Shown here: positions 51,772-61,239 of the stretch, one piece after another
Layout of the letters: each line of letters opens with the position of its first letter
How positions within the stretch are numbered: position 1 is the stretch's first letter
From: Phoronis australis
Lineage: Eukaryota; Phoronida; Phoronidae
NCBI GenBank assembly: GCA_002633005.1
Contig: NMRA01000587.1
Span: 1-62,000, forward strand
DNA length: 62,000 nucleotides
Reading direction: 5' to 3'
Position numbers and translations under genes: made by a program
The notes under the pieces: model-generated
What the model saw: the letters and a program-made list of their open reading frames with translations, nothing else
Database searches by the model: none
Told to the model about the DNA's origin: nothing

Positions 51772-54700
51772 ATGTCTCTCGCGGGACTTGTGCGCAAGCA
51801 GTTTTCTGCTGGACACCAGTTAGGTCGTAAGTTTGTAAGTACAGTATCAGAAAGTGTTACTGAAAGCAGCAAACTGGCTATTTCATCCACGAAAGAAGCC
51901 ATTGTGACGCCCTGTATACGCTGCTGGAAATTTCACGATGAGTCGGGAAACTTGATCTGCATGCGCTGTGATCGAGCAATAACGGCGGAACAGCTGAGAA
52001 AATTACCCTTTCACAAGCGATTCCTGCCTTTCTTCAGACACGACACGATGCCGGCTCCTCCAATGCATGGATCACCAAAAATCGGCACAGTTTCTATTAG
52101 AGTTCCAGATCCATTATCTCTGTGCGCGAAGAACGACTGCCCTTTCTACGGTCCCAAACTGATGGAATTGCTTGTCGGCAAAGCTATACCCGAGATTGAC
52201 CAAACCAAGCAAGTTCCTGCAATAGTGTGCCAGCAGCTTCAAAATCGTAAGACAATGAAAGTTTTTAATCGGCATTTGAATGCAAAACCTGAAGTAAAGC
52301 CTTTAGAGAGTGAACCAGTAACTACAGATTGTAAATATAAAGGCGTATACCCGTGCGAAGTTTGTGATGGAACGAAGGGCTTCACAAAAGCAGAAACCAC
52401 TCAGGCACAATGTGTGCACAAAGGCAAATGGCCCTGTGAAATTTGCGATAAACCAGCTGAAAGTGGAACAGTCCCGGAAAGAGTCCTTGTTCAACAAAAA
52501 GTTGAAGTAACCAATACAGTGGATTGTAGCTTAAAAGGCAAGGTACCGTGCAAAATATGCGACGGGACACACGAATCTGTAACTGCCGGTAAGAGCGGGG
52601 ACCACTGTCCAAAGTTTGGTGTGTGTCCATATGAACAGCAGCGTAACAACAAATCTCTTGGACCGATAAAGGAGGCGACCAAACTGAAACAAAAATCTGC
52701 GACTTCACCTCCATCTAAACCCACCGTTGTGAAAAGTCCAAAACAGCCTGCGGCAAATGCTCCACAGCCCAACGAGAGGCAGGCTATCGGAGATTCGTCA
52801 AGAAAAGAGATCCCTAAAGGAATAACTGAGATAAAGCGACCAGTTCCTCCATCAGTTGGTGAGGTAGGGGGTACAACTGCTAAACCTCAAGAAAGTAATG
52901 AAATCCATGTTTCAGTTCGAACAGACTATTTGTCGAAAAGTTCAAGAGGCGAAACAGTGAAGCCGAAAACTAAAACAGTCGTGAAAACGGGAACTCTGGA
53001 ATCAAAACAAGAATTCGAAATAAAAACCGTTCTTTCAGCGAAAGACTCCGCTACGACAACAGACACAAATGCGAAAGAAATAACAACGAAAGTAAATTTG
53101 CGGTTAGCTGAAGAAAACAGAAACCAATCCGCGATTCTGCACACCGAGTCCAAACCAGCAAAGTTAAATTTGCCAAAAGGTAAAAGTGAAGCAACCTTAT
53201 CTAACACTAAAGATAACGTAAACAAATTACCGAAGAAAAGTACCTCTGGTTTTTTATCTGCTATTAAGAAACCGTTTTCCTTCAAAGCTAAAAGAAGCGG
53301 TAAGGAAAAGAAAACGGAGGTTCCTCCGCCAACAGAACTTAATGCGCCGATTTCTAAGACAGATGGTGGGCAACTCGGGAAGCAAGATAATTCAGCAAAT
53401 GCTGAAAAACATAAAAATAAAACAGAACGAAAACCAGAGAGAAAGCAAGCGTCAAAAGATGAAGCTCATGCAGTGAAAAACAAAAGCGTATCACATGAGG
53501 TGTCCACTGATCCAAATCCTTTCACATATCCTGTGGTGTTCGAAACGGCAAAAAGAGCTACAAAGCAATCTCAGCCTACAAATAAGATTCCAGAAGCGCA
53601 GAAATCCTCGACTGTGAAGTCGCCTGAGCTCATGGCTGCTCAAGAACAGATGCTGTGTCCACGTTGTAAACAGGAAATTGACAAGCAGACGACACCTGGT
53701 GTGAAACAAGAAACTACACCAAGAGAGAAACCCAAACCCGCCAATGAAGAAGCCAAACTATCCAATGCGGCAATACTTCCTAAATCTGATCAGCGTGTTT
53801 GCAAGAAGTGCAATCAAAAGATATGGAAGGAAAGCGAAGAACCATCAACAAAGCGTGGGACACAGACCGTTAAGCAGGAAGTCAAACCTACTGTAAAAGG
53901 AGATTCGACAATAGTTAAAAACGAAGAAAAAACATCGACTTCTCCGGCAGAACCGTTTTTGAAGGAGAAAGAAGCAAAGTTAGATAAAGGAAGCTCCAAG
54001 ACGAATGTGACGAAGAATGAAGCGGAAAAGAGTTTAGGTACAAAAATCAAGAATAAAGAAAAACAAAAGCATCCAAAATCAGTTAAAAAACCAAAAGAGC
54101 CTTTAAAGCAAGATCCATTGAAGTCAGATCTTAAAGTTGCAGCTCCTCATGGTAAAGAGATGAAAAGAAAATCTGTAGAGACAGTCGACAAAACAAAACC
54201 TAAGAATGACAAGTCAAAACCGCAGGTTTTCAAAGAACCATTATCTACTAAGTCGGAAATGAGCAAAGAACAGAACATTGTCGAAAAGCATGCGCATAAA
54301 AAAATTGACAACCAAGCATTAAGAACGTCTGAGACAAAACGAGAGGCTGCCGTATTTAATAAAATTCAGGAATCAACAAATAAGATGTCTATTACCAAGC
54401 CTGGCATTTCTGGACAAGTTAATTCTAAAAATGAAACTGCTACCAAACCTGAAGAGTGGAAAGACAAGGGGAGAGGTCCGCGGGAAGAAAACAGAACAAT
54501 GAAAATAAACCTGGAGCCAGGAACAAAGCCAGATGCCGAATGTAAAAAAAAAAGTGTCTTGCCGTGTGAACCATGTGATAGCGCGATAAAACAATCGAGT
54601 GGGAAAACTCGCGTTGAGACTAAAGAAGCAACGTCCAATAAAACACAGGCGGGTACTATAAAAGAAGACAAGCAAAAGACAAGACTTTCGCAATCTAGCC

Positions 54701-57700
54701 TCACATCCGAAAAACCAAAAATTACAGATACACAAGCAAAACCCTTATCAACACCAGAAGGCGCAGCTGTAACGAAAGTTGGAGAAATTGTAATACAAAA
54801 GAAAGTCGATAGCGCTCCAAAAGAGACTTCGACCCCTGCACTTCAACCATTTAATGACACGGCATCTAAAAAGCATGATCCTATGAAGTCTAGTAAGCCG
54901 TTAGAAGGCAAATTGAAAAAGAAAGCATCAAACAGCTCACTTGCAGTTTCCAAAGAAGGCACGGAAGGCGCAGAACAGGGGACACTTAAAGGTAAACCCG
55001 TTGAATCTTGTGAAAGATGTGAAAAACCGCTGCAGAAGTTAGCAGCGAAAAAAGACAAGGAAGCAAAGTCATCAGCCTCCTCAACCGATATTAAATTGTC
55101 GACTGAAACGAACAATACACTCCAAAGGAGTAAATCTTTTACTGGATTGACGACCTCAAAAGCAGAACAGGTAATGCAGAAAAATAAACAAGATGAGTCA
55201 AAGCCAGCAAAAAGAGAGAGTGTGTTTGAAAAGAAACCAAAATCTACACCTGTGAAATCTGAGCAAGCAGTAGTGAAAGACTCGAACTTAACAGAGGTGA
55301 ACAAAGATTCTAAGCCCTCGCCACAAACTGTGGCGAGAATACCTAAACTAGAGTTTCCAAGACTAGCTCAAGTGACAGAGTTTGCAAAACAAGCAGATGC
55401 CAGAGCATCTGGAGGAAGTAAGCCACCTGCAAAAGACGAGTTTGAAGTCAATGTCAGGCTATCATCCGACGTAACTTCAGAAACTGGAAAAACACAAACT
55501 GAGATAATAAAATCCGAGCGAATAACACCCGAAAAGCAAGTCGACCTTCAGACTAGTGTGACGACCAAGGAAAGTGACGTGGTAACTAAGGTGAAAGTCA
55601 GCATCGAACCGAATAAAGATGGCGGCACGAGTCAAGGCAGTCCACAAGTTGACGCAAAGTCCACTACTGATGAATTTGAGCAGACTGCAATGCAACAACT
55701 TGATAAGGCCATTCCTTGCAAAGTGAATAAATTTTCGCCAGGGTACACAGAGGTAAAAATTGCGGAATCGCGACGCACAACATTAACTGAACATACAAAA
55801 TCTGACGCTGTGGGCACCAAATCCCCAACTGATGGAACATCCGGTTCTTCAGTTGCAAAAGGCATCAAATCTGACCAAATTTCTATTGGTCAAACAGCCA
55901 AGTCACAAACGGAAACACTTGTACCCAGTAAACCCGACAGGCTCACTCCTGGATTAAGGGGTGTGAATATGGCAGAAACGGAAATTGTACCAAGCGACAA
56001 ATCAGTTACTGCGACCATTGGTCAAAAGGCTCAACAGCAGTCAAATGTTTTAATACCAAGCAAAGCTAGTTCTGTGGCGCCTGGATTCAGGGATGTTAAA
56101 ATGGCCGAAAGCAAAAGAAGTTCTACTGATTCGAACATTGGGCAAAAAGGACTTCTTCAAACAAACACGTTAATTCCGAGTAGAATCGACACAATCACGC
56201 CCGCATTTAGAGACGTCAAAATAGCTGAATCAAAACTGCACAAGGCAGAGCCGGACAAGCCGGGAAGCAAACCAAAAGAACTAATGAACGAAGGGAAAAA
56301 GGAGCACCATCAAAAACAAACGAAAAGTCCTCCTTCCAAAACAAGAACTTTACACGGAATTTCGGAGGTCACAACTGCACAACAAAGGGCTGCAAAAATG
56401 GCTAACGAGCCGCAAGCGCCTTGGCCAACTTTAACAGATATCGCTAGTTACGTGAAAAAGACCTCCGCCAAACCGGAAACAAAAATCGCACCCCAACAGC
56501 AAAAGTCCGATGCTATAAAGAAACCTATGGAAAAACCTCCCGTCTCTGCACCTAAGCAAACTGCCCCTGCAAAAACTGCTACTGCTGGGAAAGATATGCA
56601 AAAAGAGCCAAAGAACATAGCAAAGGGCGCTGGTTCTTCTGTGTCAAAAGCACAAGGAATAGTTTCTGATGGAAAAAAAGTAAATTTCAAGCAAACTTCT
56701 GTGAACAAGTCGGCTCCACAGATAGGTGAGAAAAAGCCACTAGTCAAATCACCAACAAAAACTGGAACATCGTCAACTCCCGGTAAGGTGAACGCTGAAG
56801 GGGGGAAGATTTCTACACTGGGTAAAGAAAATACCATGGCGGATGTTCCAAAACCAGTAAAGCAAACCAAACCACCAAAGATCATCGCGCCACCGGAAGG
56901 GAAACAACTCAACAAATCAAAAAACGCCTCGCCATCAAGGACAAAATCCAGTGCCTTTAAGAAACCCGAAAATGTTAAGTTAATGAAAAACGAGGAGTGT
57001 TTGTCAGAGACAAAAGTCTTGAAATCAAAGGTTGCAGCGCCACCACAGGTGTGTAGCAACACCGACTATGTTAAAGTTCCTGTAGGAATAAAAGAAGTTG
57101 CAGCACCCCCTGGTGGACTCGGGGACAAAAATGCAATTGCGGCTAACAAAATTGAAAAATCAGTCTTTCAAGATAAGACTGGGGAGGATAATTTTTTTTC
57201 AAAAAGTAAGACTCAAGAAACCATGCAGAGCGAAAAAGCAAAGCCTCCAACATTGGACCCGCAAACCAAAACCAACATTAAAAAGGAAGCACCACGTGCA
57301 ACATACGCTATTCCCGGAAAACAAAACATATCGAATACAAAAGAAGATGGACTTGCAACGGTTGTAAAACCCACAAAGATTGACATGACTCTAAAAACGA
57401 ATGTGAAAGATATGAAGCCAACCTTCCCAAAGAAAGACAGTCCGGTTATTATTTCTAAAACATGTGTTAAAGCGGGAGAGATAAGTCCGTCAAAAAGCCT
57501 GGAACTGAAAACAGTTTTGAAATCGAGTGACACAGCTCACCAAGGAAGTGACGAAATAGTGACTAGAGTCAATGTGAGTATGCCGCAAAATTCGGGAATA
57601 CCCGCTCAGAACATAATTTTACCAAAGAAGCCTGGTGACGTCGAGTCTCCGTTCCAACTAGTCAACAACCGCTTAAGGAAAGGGGTGGCGTCAACTCTTT

Positions 57701-58995
57701 CGGAACCAAGAATGGCGAACTTCCACAAACCAAACAAAATACCTCAGCAGCAAACTTCGAACCAGTTAAATGAAACAAAAACAACCACATTACTGGAAAA
57801 TAAATCTAAGTCGATTGAATCAAAGCAAAGTGCTGTAAATGAAGAACCCAAACAAGCTCCCAAAGAGTCTTTAACTACAAAAGCAATACCTGAATCAAAA
57901 GCAGAAACTACAACCAACACAGCGGTAACGGAATGTGAGTGTGCGTTAGGGGGAAAAGTACCTTGCCCTCATTGTACAAACAAAGACTCTACGAAGAGAA
58001 TGGGCTACACGAAAGGACCGCTCACCTTCAAACCAACTGAGGTGTCTGACGCTAAAACGGACTCTAAACAAACCCCGGACAACCCGAAGACAGCATCATG
58101 TGCCCTTCAGGGTAAAAATCCATGTGATGTATGCGGTGACCCGGTATCTGCGAGTAAAGTCCCGTCTGCAAGCACACCGAAGGCAGAGGCACTCCCAAAA
58201 GGACCCGAGAGATACATTAAGGCATCTCAGTTACCAGAGGATGTGAAGGGGACGCTACCACAAGTTGTCACGTGTCCAAAGTGCATACGAAATGTTGAAG
58301 TAAGCATAGACTCTCTCTCACAGAAAATAAAAATCAAACCTCTAGAGTTCACAGAAATGGAAAGCGCGCAGAAATCAGACAGAGTTACGGTCCGCTGTAA
58401 AGACTGCAATCAAGAGGTGCTCATTTCTGTTGAAGAGAGTTCCACCAAGCCGACCGCACCAGGCATTGGAGGTGTTTCAAAACCGACGAAGACTGGGTCA
58501 ACCAATCCAGCTTCTGAGCCACCTAAGAAACAAACTCAAATAGACTCAGTGCTCAAACCACCTGGTACGAACAAGTCGAAACCCGTTAACACAGCCGTCA
58601 CACACCCACTAAAGGCAGAAGCGGTTAAGTTGGAAAAAGTCGATAAGGGGGAGACAAAACAAGTTCGTCAGGTAAGTTTGGAATCCGCCCTGAAATCGGC
58701 TGGACAGAAGAAGATTTCGAAAGGTAACGACAACAAACTATCGAAAACTCAAAGCACACCAAATATTCGCAAAGGTCAAGTCGGGGTCAAATCTGACAAG
58801 GCGTCTAGTGGTTCTAAGAGGACGTCGGCTACAAACCGTGGAGTAGTAATACCAATGGAAAAGGCAAAATCGGCGCCACGTTTGCCAAAAACATGCATCT
58901 GCTCCAAATGTGGTCAACCCTTTGAGCCATATCGACAACAAGGCATTGTTCCGGGACTAGACGTCAAAACATGCCAGTGTCCAACGTGTCCATAA
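51772..58995 (+). CDS. Giant Lys/Cys-rich protein with mitochondrial-type N-terminus, 2407 aa
   Basis: First ATG at 51772, single exon to TAA at 58993-58995. A frame open back to 51610 lacks ATG, and an acceptor ends at 51625. N-terminus MSLAGLVRKQFSAGHQLGRK has Arg/Lys, Ser and no acid, like a mitochondrial presequence. Next come PCIRCWKF...LICMRC and then a recurring Cys unit, C-x(5-6)-PC-x2-C, as in CKYKGVYPCEVCDG, CVHKGKWPCEICDK, CSLKGKVPCKICDG (residues about 185-270), CKKKSVLPCEPCDS (about 925), CALGGKVPCPHC (about 2060) and CALQGKNPCDVC (about 2110). Simple CxxC pairs add CPRCKQ, CKKCNQ, CERCEK, CPKCIR, CKDCNQ, CSKCGQ and a C-terminal CQCPTCP. Between them is disordered Lys/Thr/Pro sequence with two internal repeat families. 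The clusters could bind zinc or form disulfides. No enzyme domain. Inferred: a mitochondrial structural or metal-binding protein, perhaps of sperm. Confidence 0.8.
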   Translation: MSLAGLVRKQFSAGHQLGRKFVSTVSESVTESSKLAISSTKEAIVTPCIRCWKFHDESGNLICMRCDRAITAEQLRKLPFHKRFLPFFRHDTMPAPPMHGSPKIGTVSIRVPDPLSLCAKNDCPFYGPKLMELLVGKAIPEIDQTKQVPAIVCQQLQNRKTMKVFNRHLNAKPEVKPLESEPVTTDCKYKGVYPCEVCDGTKGFTKAETTQAQCVHKGKWPCEICDKPAESGTVPERVLVQQKVEVTNTVDCSLKGKVPCKICDGTHESVTAGKSGDHCPKFGVCPYEQQRNNKSLGPIKEATKLKQKSATSPPSKPTVVKSPKQPAANAPQPNERQAIGDSSRKEIPKGITEIKRPVPPSVGEVGGTTAKPQESNEIHVSVRTDYLSKSSRGETVKPKTKTVVKTGTLESKQEFEIKTVLSAKDSATTTDTNAKEITTKVNLRLAEENRNQSAILHTESKPAKLNLPKGKSEATLSNTKDNVNKLPKKSTSGFLSAIKKPFSFKAKRSGKEKKTEVPPPTELNAPISKTDGGQLGKQDNSANAEKHKNKTERKPERKQASKDEAHAVKNKSVSHEVSTDPNPFTYPVVFETAKRATKQSQPTNKIPEAQKSSTVKSPELMAAQEQMLCPRCKQEIDKQTTPGVKQETTPREKPKPANEEAKLSNAAILPKSDQRVCKKCNQKIWKESEEPSTKRGTQTVKQEVKPTVKGDSTIVKNEEKTSTSPAEPFLKEKEAKLDKGSSKTNVTKNEAEKSLGTKIKNKEKQKHPKSVKKPKEPLKQDPLKSDLKVAAPHGKEMKRKSVETVDKTKPKNDKSKPQVFKEPLSTKSEMSKEQNIVEKHAHKKIDNQALRTSETKREAAVFNKIQESTNKMSITKPGISGQVNSKNETATKPEEWKDKGRGPREENRTMKINLEPGTKPDAECKKKSVLPCEPCDSAIKQSSGKTRVETKEATSNKTQAGTIKEDKQKTRLSQSSLTSEKPKITDTQAKPLSTPEGAAVTKVGEIVIQKKVDSAPKETSTPALQPFNDTASKKHDPMKSSKPLEGKLKKKASNSSLAVSKEGTEGAEQGTLKGKPVESCERCEKPLQKLAAKKDKEAKSSASSTDIKLSTETNNTLQRSKSFTGLTTSKAEQVMQKNKQDESKPAKRESVFEKKPKSTPVKSEQAVVKDSNLTEVNKDSKPSPQTVARIPKLEFPRLAQVTEFAKQADARASGGSKPPAKDEFEVNVRLSSDVTSETGKTQTEIIKSERITPEKQVDLQTSVTTKESDVVTKVKVSIEPNKDGGTSQGSPQVDAKSTTDEFEQTAMQQLDKAIPCKVNKFSPGYTEVKIAESRRTTLTEHTKSDAVGTKSPTDGTSGSSVAKGIKSDQISIGQTAKSQTETLVPSKPDRLTPGLRGVNMAETEIVPSDKSVTATIGQKAQQQSNVLIPSKASSVAPGFRDVKMAESKRSSTDSNIGQKGLLQTNTLIPSRIDTITPAFRDVKIAESKLHKAEPDKPGSKPKELMNEGKKEHHQKQTKSPPSKTRTLHGISEVTTAQQRAAKMANEPQAPWPTLTDIASYVKKTSAKPETKIAPQQQKSDAIKKPMEKPPVSAPKQTAPAKTATAGKDMQKEPKNIAKGAGSSVSKAQGIVSDGKKVNFKQTSVNKSAPQIGEKKPLVKSPTKTGTSSTPGKVNAEGGKISTLGKENTMADVPKPVKQTKPPKIIAPPEGKQLNKSKNASPSRTKSSAFKKPENVKLMKNEECLSETKVLKSKVAAPPQVCSNTDYVKVPVGIKEVAAPPGGLGDKNAIAANKIEKSVFQDKTGEDNFFSKSKTQETMQSEKAKPPTLDPQTKTNIKKEAPRATYAIPGKQNISNTKEDGLATVVKPTKIDMTLKTNVKDMKPTFPKKDSPVIISKTCVKAGEISPSKSLELKTVLKSSDTAHQGSDEIVTRVNVSMPQNSGIPAQNIILPKKPGDVESPFQLVNNRLRKGVASTLSEPRMANFHKPNKIPQQQTSNQLNETKTTTLLENKSKSIESKQSAVNEEPKQAPKESLTTKAIPESKAETTTNTAVTECECALGGKVPCPHCTNKDSTKRMGYTKGPLTFKPTEVSDAKTDSKQTPDNPKTASCALQGKNPCDVCGDPVSASKVPSASTPKAEALPKGPERYIKASQLPEDVKGTLPQVVTCPKCIRNVEVSIDSLSQKIKIKPLEFTEMESAQKSDRVTVRCKDCNQEVLISVEESSTKPTAPGIGGVSKPTKTGSTNPASEPPKKQTQIDSVLKPPGTNKSKPVNTAVTHPLKAEAVKLEKVDKGETKQVRQVSLESALKSAGQKKISKGNDNKLSKTQSTPNIRKGQVGVKSDKASSGSKRTSATNRGVVIPMEKAKSAPRLPKTCICSKCGQPFEPYRQQGIVPGLDVKTCQCPTCP
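55690..56250 (+). repeat. Coding repeats: IPSK...PGFRDVKMAES units
   Basis: Four units of about 40-80 residues share Q...(I/V)P(C/S)(K/R)...P(G/A)(F/Y/L)..V(K/N)(I/M)AE(S/T): near residues 1310, 1390, 1430 and 1475 of the 2407-aa protein. The last three are preceded by IGQ(T/K). Confidence 0.8.
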
Positions 58996-59314
58996 ACTAG
59001 TCACGTGAGCAGGTCATGTCTACATTTGGAAACCTTCAAATAGCCAATGAGGAAGAAACTTTTTTTTAAGTCGATGACGTCACTCGATTGCTGAGTCATT
59101 CCATCAAAAACTTGCGTTAGGAATAGTACAAGATAACGAAGACTCTCTCACTTAAGGTTGGTAATTAGCAAAATATTTGGTTATTGTGTCGAATAAATGA
59201 GCATGTGAACTAGAAGTGAAGTTCATGCCCGATACCATTGTTTCCTCTCGTCAATAAATCAACTAATGGTATTTTTATTCCAGCTCTTCGCACAAACCCA
59301 TAGAAGCAAACACA
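58996..59314 (+). other. Short intergenic space with two poly(A) signals and a splice acceptor
   Basis: AATAAA at about 59192 and 59252 serve the 2407-aa gene. An acceptor TTTTTATTCCAG ends at 59283, 31 bp before the next ATG. The 228-aa gene's 5' exon is therefore either squeezed into this gap or shared with, or located upstream of, the giant gene. Confidence 0.6.
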
Positions 59315-60001
59315 ATGTCTTTCTCCAATCAACTTCGTCGTGCCGTACTTCAGTCAGCTAGAGCTAATCAAATTGCACGTGCATCATCCCAACTTCAATC
59401 GTCACGTGCCTTGTCTGTTGTCACCACTAGAAAAACGAAGAATGCGTTACTGAAATCTGACACATGTAACCATGGAACATCGCGTAATTACTGTGCATGT
59501 CCATCGTGCGGCAGTAAGCTAGTCGACAGCGCTCAGCATGTTAACGATATGGCACTGAGTGCTGCTGTAGCTAAGCCAACGCCACAAACGTCCACGGTTG
59601 CTGCAGTTGCCGAACCTGAGCATCCATTGATAATCCCAGAAGAAAATGCCAGCGTATGTCCTCACTGTGAAGATCTAAACAAAGGCTTAGCTGACAACTG
59701 CCCATACCGAAGGGACTGTCAGTGTTCAAACTGTACTAATTCATCTGTCAAGACAGAAGGTCCCGATGAGTCCAAAAAGTCCGGATCTTCGTGGGGGAAG
59801 TGGCTATTACCAGCCGCAGTTGCGCTGACTGGTCTTGGCGGATGGGCAGCGTGGGCAGGTCTTATACCATTACCGGAAGAATGGAAGACACCTAGTGCCG
59901 GGGAACCTATTGTCCTGGATGAATCGGGTGCGACCGAAGTGGAAGACCGACGTGAAGACGCGCAATATGAATCTGACTACAACGATAAGAAATGGAGCTA
60001 A
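59315..60001 (+). CDS. Small Cys-cluster membrane protein with mitochondrial-type N-terminus, 228 aa
   Basis: ATG at 59315 (context ACACAATG), stop at 59999-60001, AATAAA at 60154. N-terminus MSFSNQLRRAVLQSARANQI, continuing Ser/Arg-rich with no acidic residue for about 45 residues, is a strong mitochondrial presequence candidate. Two Cys clusters follow: CNHGTSRNYCACPSCGSK (about residues 50-70) and VCPHCEDLNKG...NCPYRRDCQCSNC (about 112-142). One hydrophobic helix near residues 160-185 (LLPAAVALTGLGGWAAWAGL) has small-residue packing like inner-membrane helices. The tail is acidic (EVEDRREDAQYESDYNDKKW). It shares the start style (MS..., basic), the CPxC-type clusters and the pre-ATG acceptor with the giant gene upstream, so the two probably work in the same compartment. 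The family is not recognised. Confidence 0.8.
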   Translation: MSFSNQLRRAVLQSARANQIARASSQLQSSRALSVVTTRKTKNALLKSDTCNHGTSRNYCACPSCGSKLVDSAQHVNDMALSAAVAKPTPQTSTVAAVAEPEHPLIIPEENASVCPHCEDLNKGLADNCPYRRDCQCSNCTNSSVKTEGPDESKKSGSSWGKWLLPAAVALTGLGGWAAWAGLIPLPEEWKTPSAGEPIVLDESGATEVEDRREDAQYESDYNDKKWS

Positions 60002-61102
60002 ATCTAATTATAAGCCACCGGTACTGTTGAAACAAAACTAGTCTTCGTGGTCTAGAATATGTCACGCTGAATAACAAGGAAACAATGAAACAAAACAAGT
60101 TTAAACAAAAGTCATTTGATGTTATGATAAAACGCAAAAACAGCAAGAGAGCTAATAAAAATATGTGAAAATGACAATAATCTTGTTGTTTAGTATTGAT
60201 TTTACGTGTGAGCCTTCATGTACGATATAAGGACGAGAGTGACCTTGTTTTGACACCGGCTTTTTCTTCAAAATGACTACAACTTACAGTGACAGGACAT
60301 TTGAGAAAGCAAAGCATTTTTTATTTTCTGGAAATTTACTTCGAATTTTAGGTATTCATTGACCTTATGCACAATATTTGAATCTGCTGAAAGTATTCCT
60401 ATTAAAAATACTCCCGGAAGACGTTTCCAAGATAGTCAGCTCTAAAAAAGTTAAAATGAATTTTGTACGGCAGTAATTTAGGGATCTTGTTTAGAATGTG
60501 TCAAAAAAATAAACGCAATACATTTTGTCCCATTCGCGTTGAATCTGTCGTGGAAAATACGGCCATGTAACAATGTCTTCGAAATCTTCAACAGTCACCT
60601 TTGTTTAACATTGAAGTTTCAAATGGTAAGTCAATGTCGACTAGACGTCGTTAGGCCGTTAGATCATCAAACTTTCGGAAAATAGCTTAAAGTAAAACAA
60701 TTGTAGCAGGGTAATTACCACTCAACATGCAACCAGGTCTCAATCGTAACATCTGGAACAGGACTGTTAATTATATGACAGTTCTGTCTCAGTTTTCATA
60801 TGTCATATCGTCTGCAACTCAGGCATCGATTCATCGCCAATATCAAATGTTGTTGTTATTTAACTATTTTCAGGAGATATTTCAAGTTCAATGCAAATTT
60901 ACCGTTGCTTTTTTCTTTGTTACCTCTTTTCAAGTAACAAATCGTTATATATAAAACTGTTTCTTTTACTAGAGAACACTTGCAACCTAACGCACAAGTA
61001 CATACATATAGGGTGTGATCCGCCACGTGAACAGTCAGAGTGTAGCATTTAAAAAAATCTGCGGAAAAAATGGAAGAAACTTAGGAATTCGAAGCGAATG
61101 GG
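60002..61102. other. 3' UTR and intergenic
   Basis: Poly(A) signal of the 228-aa gene at 60154-60159; no further gene recognised. Confidence 0.45.
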
Positions 61103-61239
61103 ATAAATACAAAACGTACCTCGATTGGCGTACATGAAATAATATCCCGCTCGACATTATTCCTCGGTCGATACGCAGAATAATGTCTCGTTGGATATTA
61201 CTTCATGTACGCCACTCTTGGTACGTTTTGTGTATGTAT
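61103..61239. mobile_element. Hairpin (foldback/MITE-like) element
   Basis: The left arm 61103-61162 and right arm 61178-61239 are inverted repeats of about 60 bp with roughly 85 percent identity. Shared words include AAAACGTACC, GGCGTACATGAA and GACATTATTC. A 15-bp loop separates them. No coding potential. Confidence 0.75.

Noticed and set aside
52303-58941. Minus-strand frames up to 204 codons, Phe/Leu/Ser-rich
   Set aside because: Antisense of Lys/Glu-rich codons in the 2407-aa gene, a common artefact.
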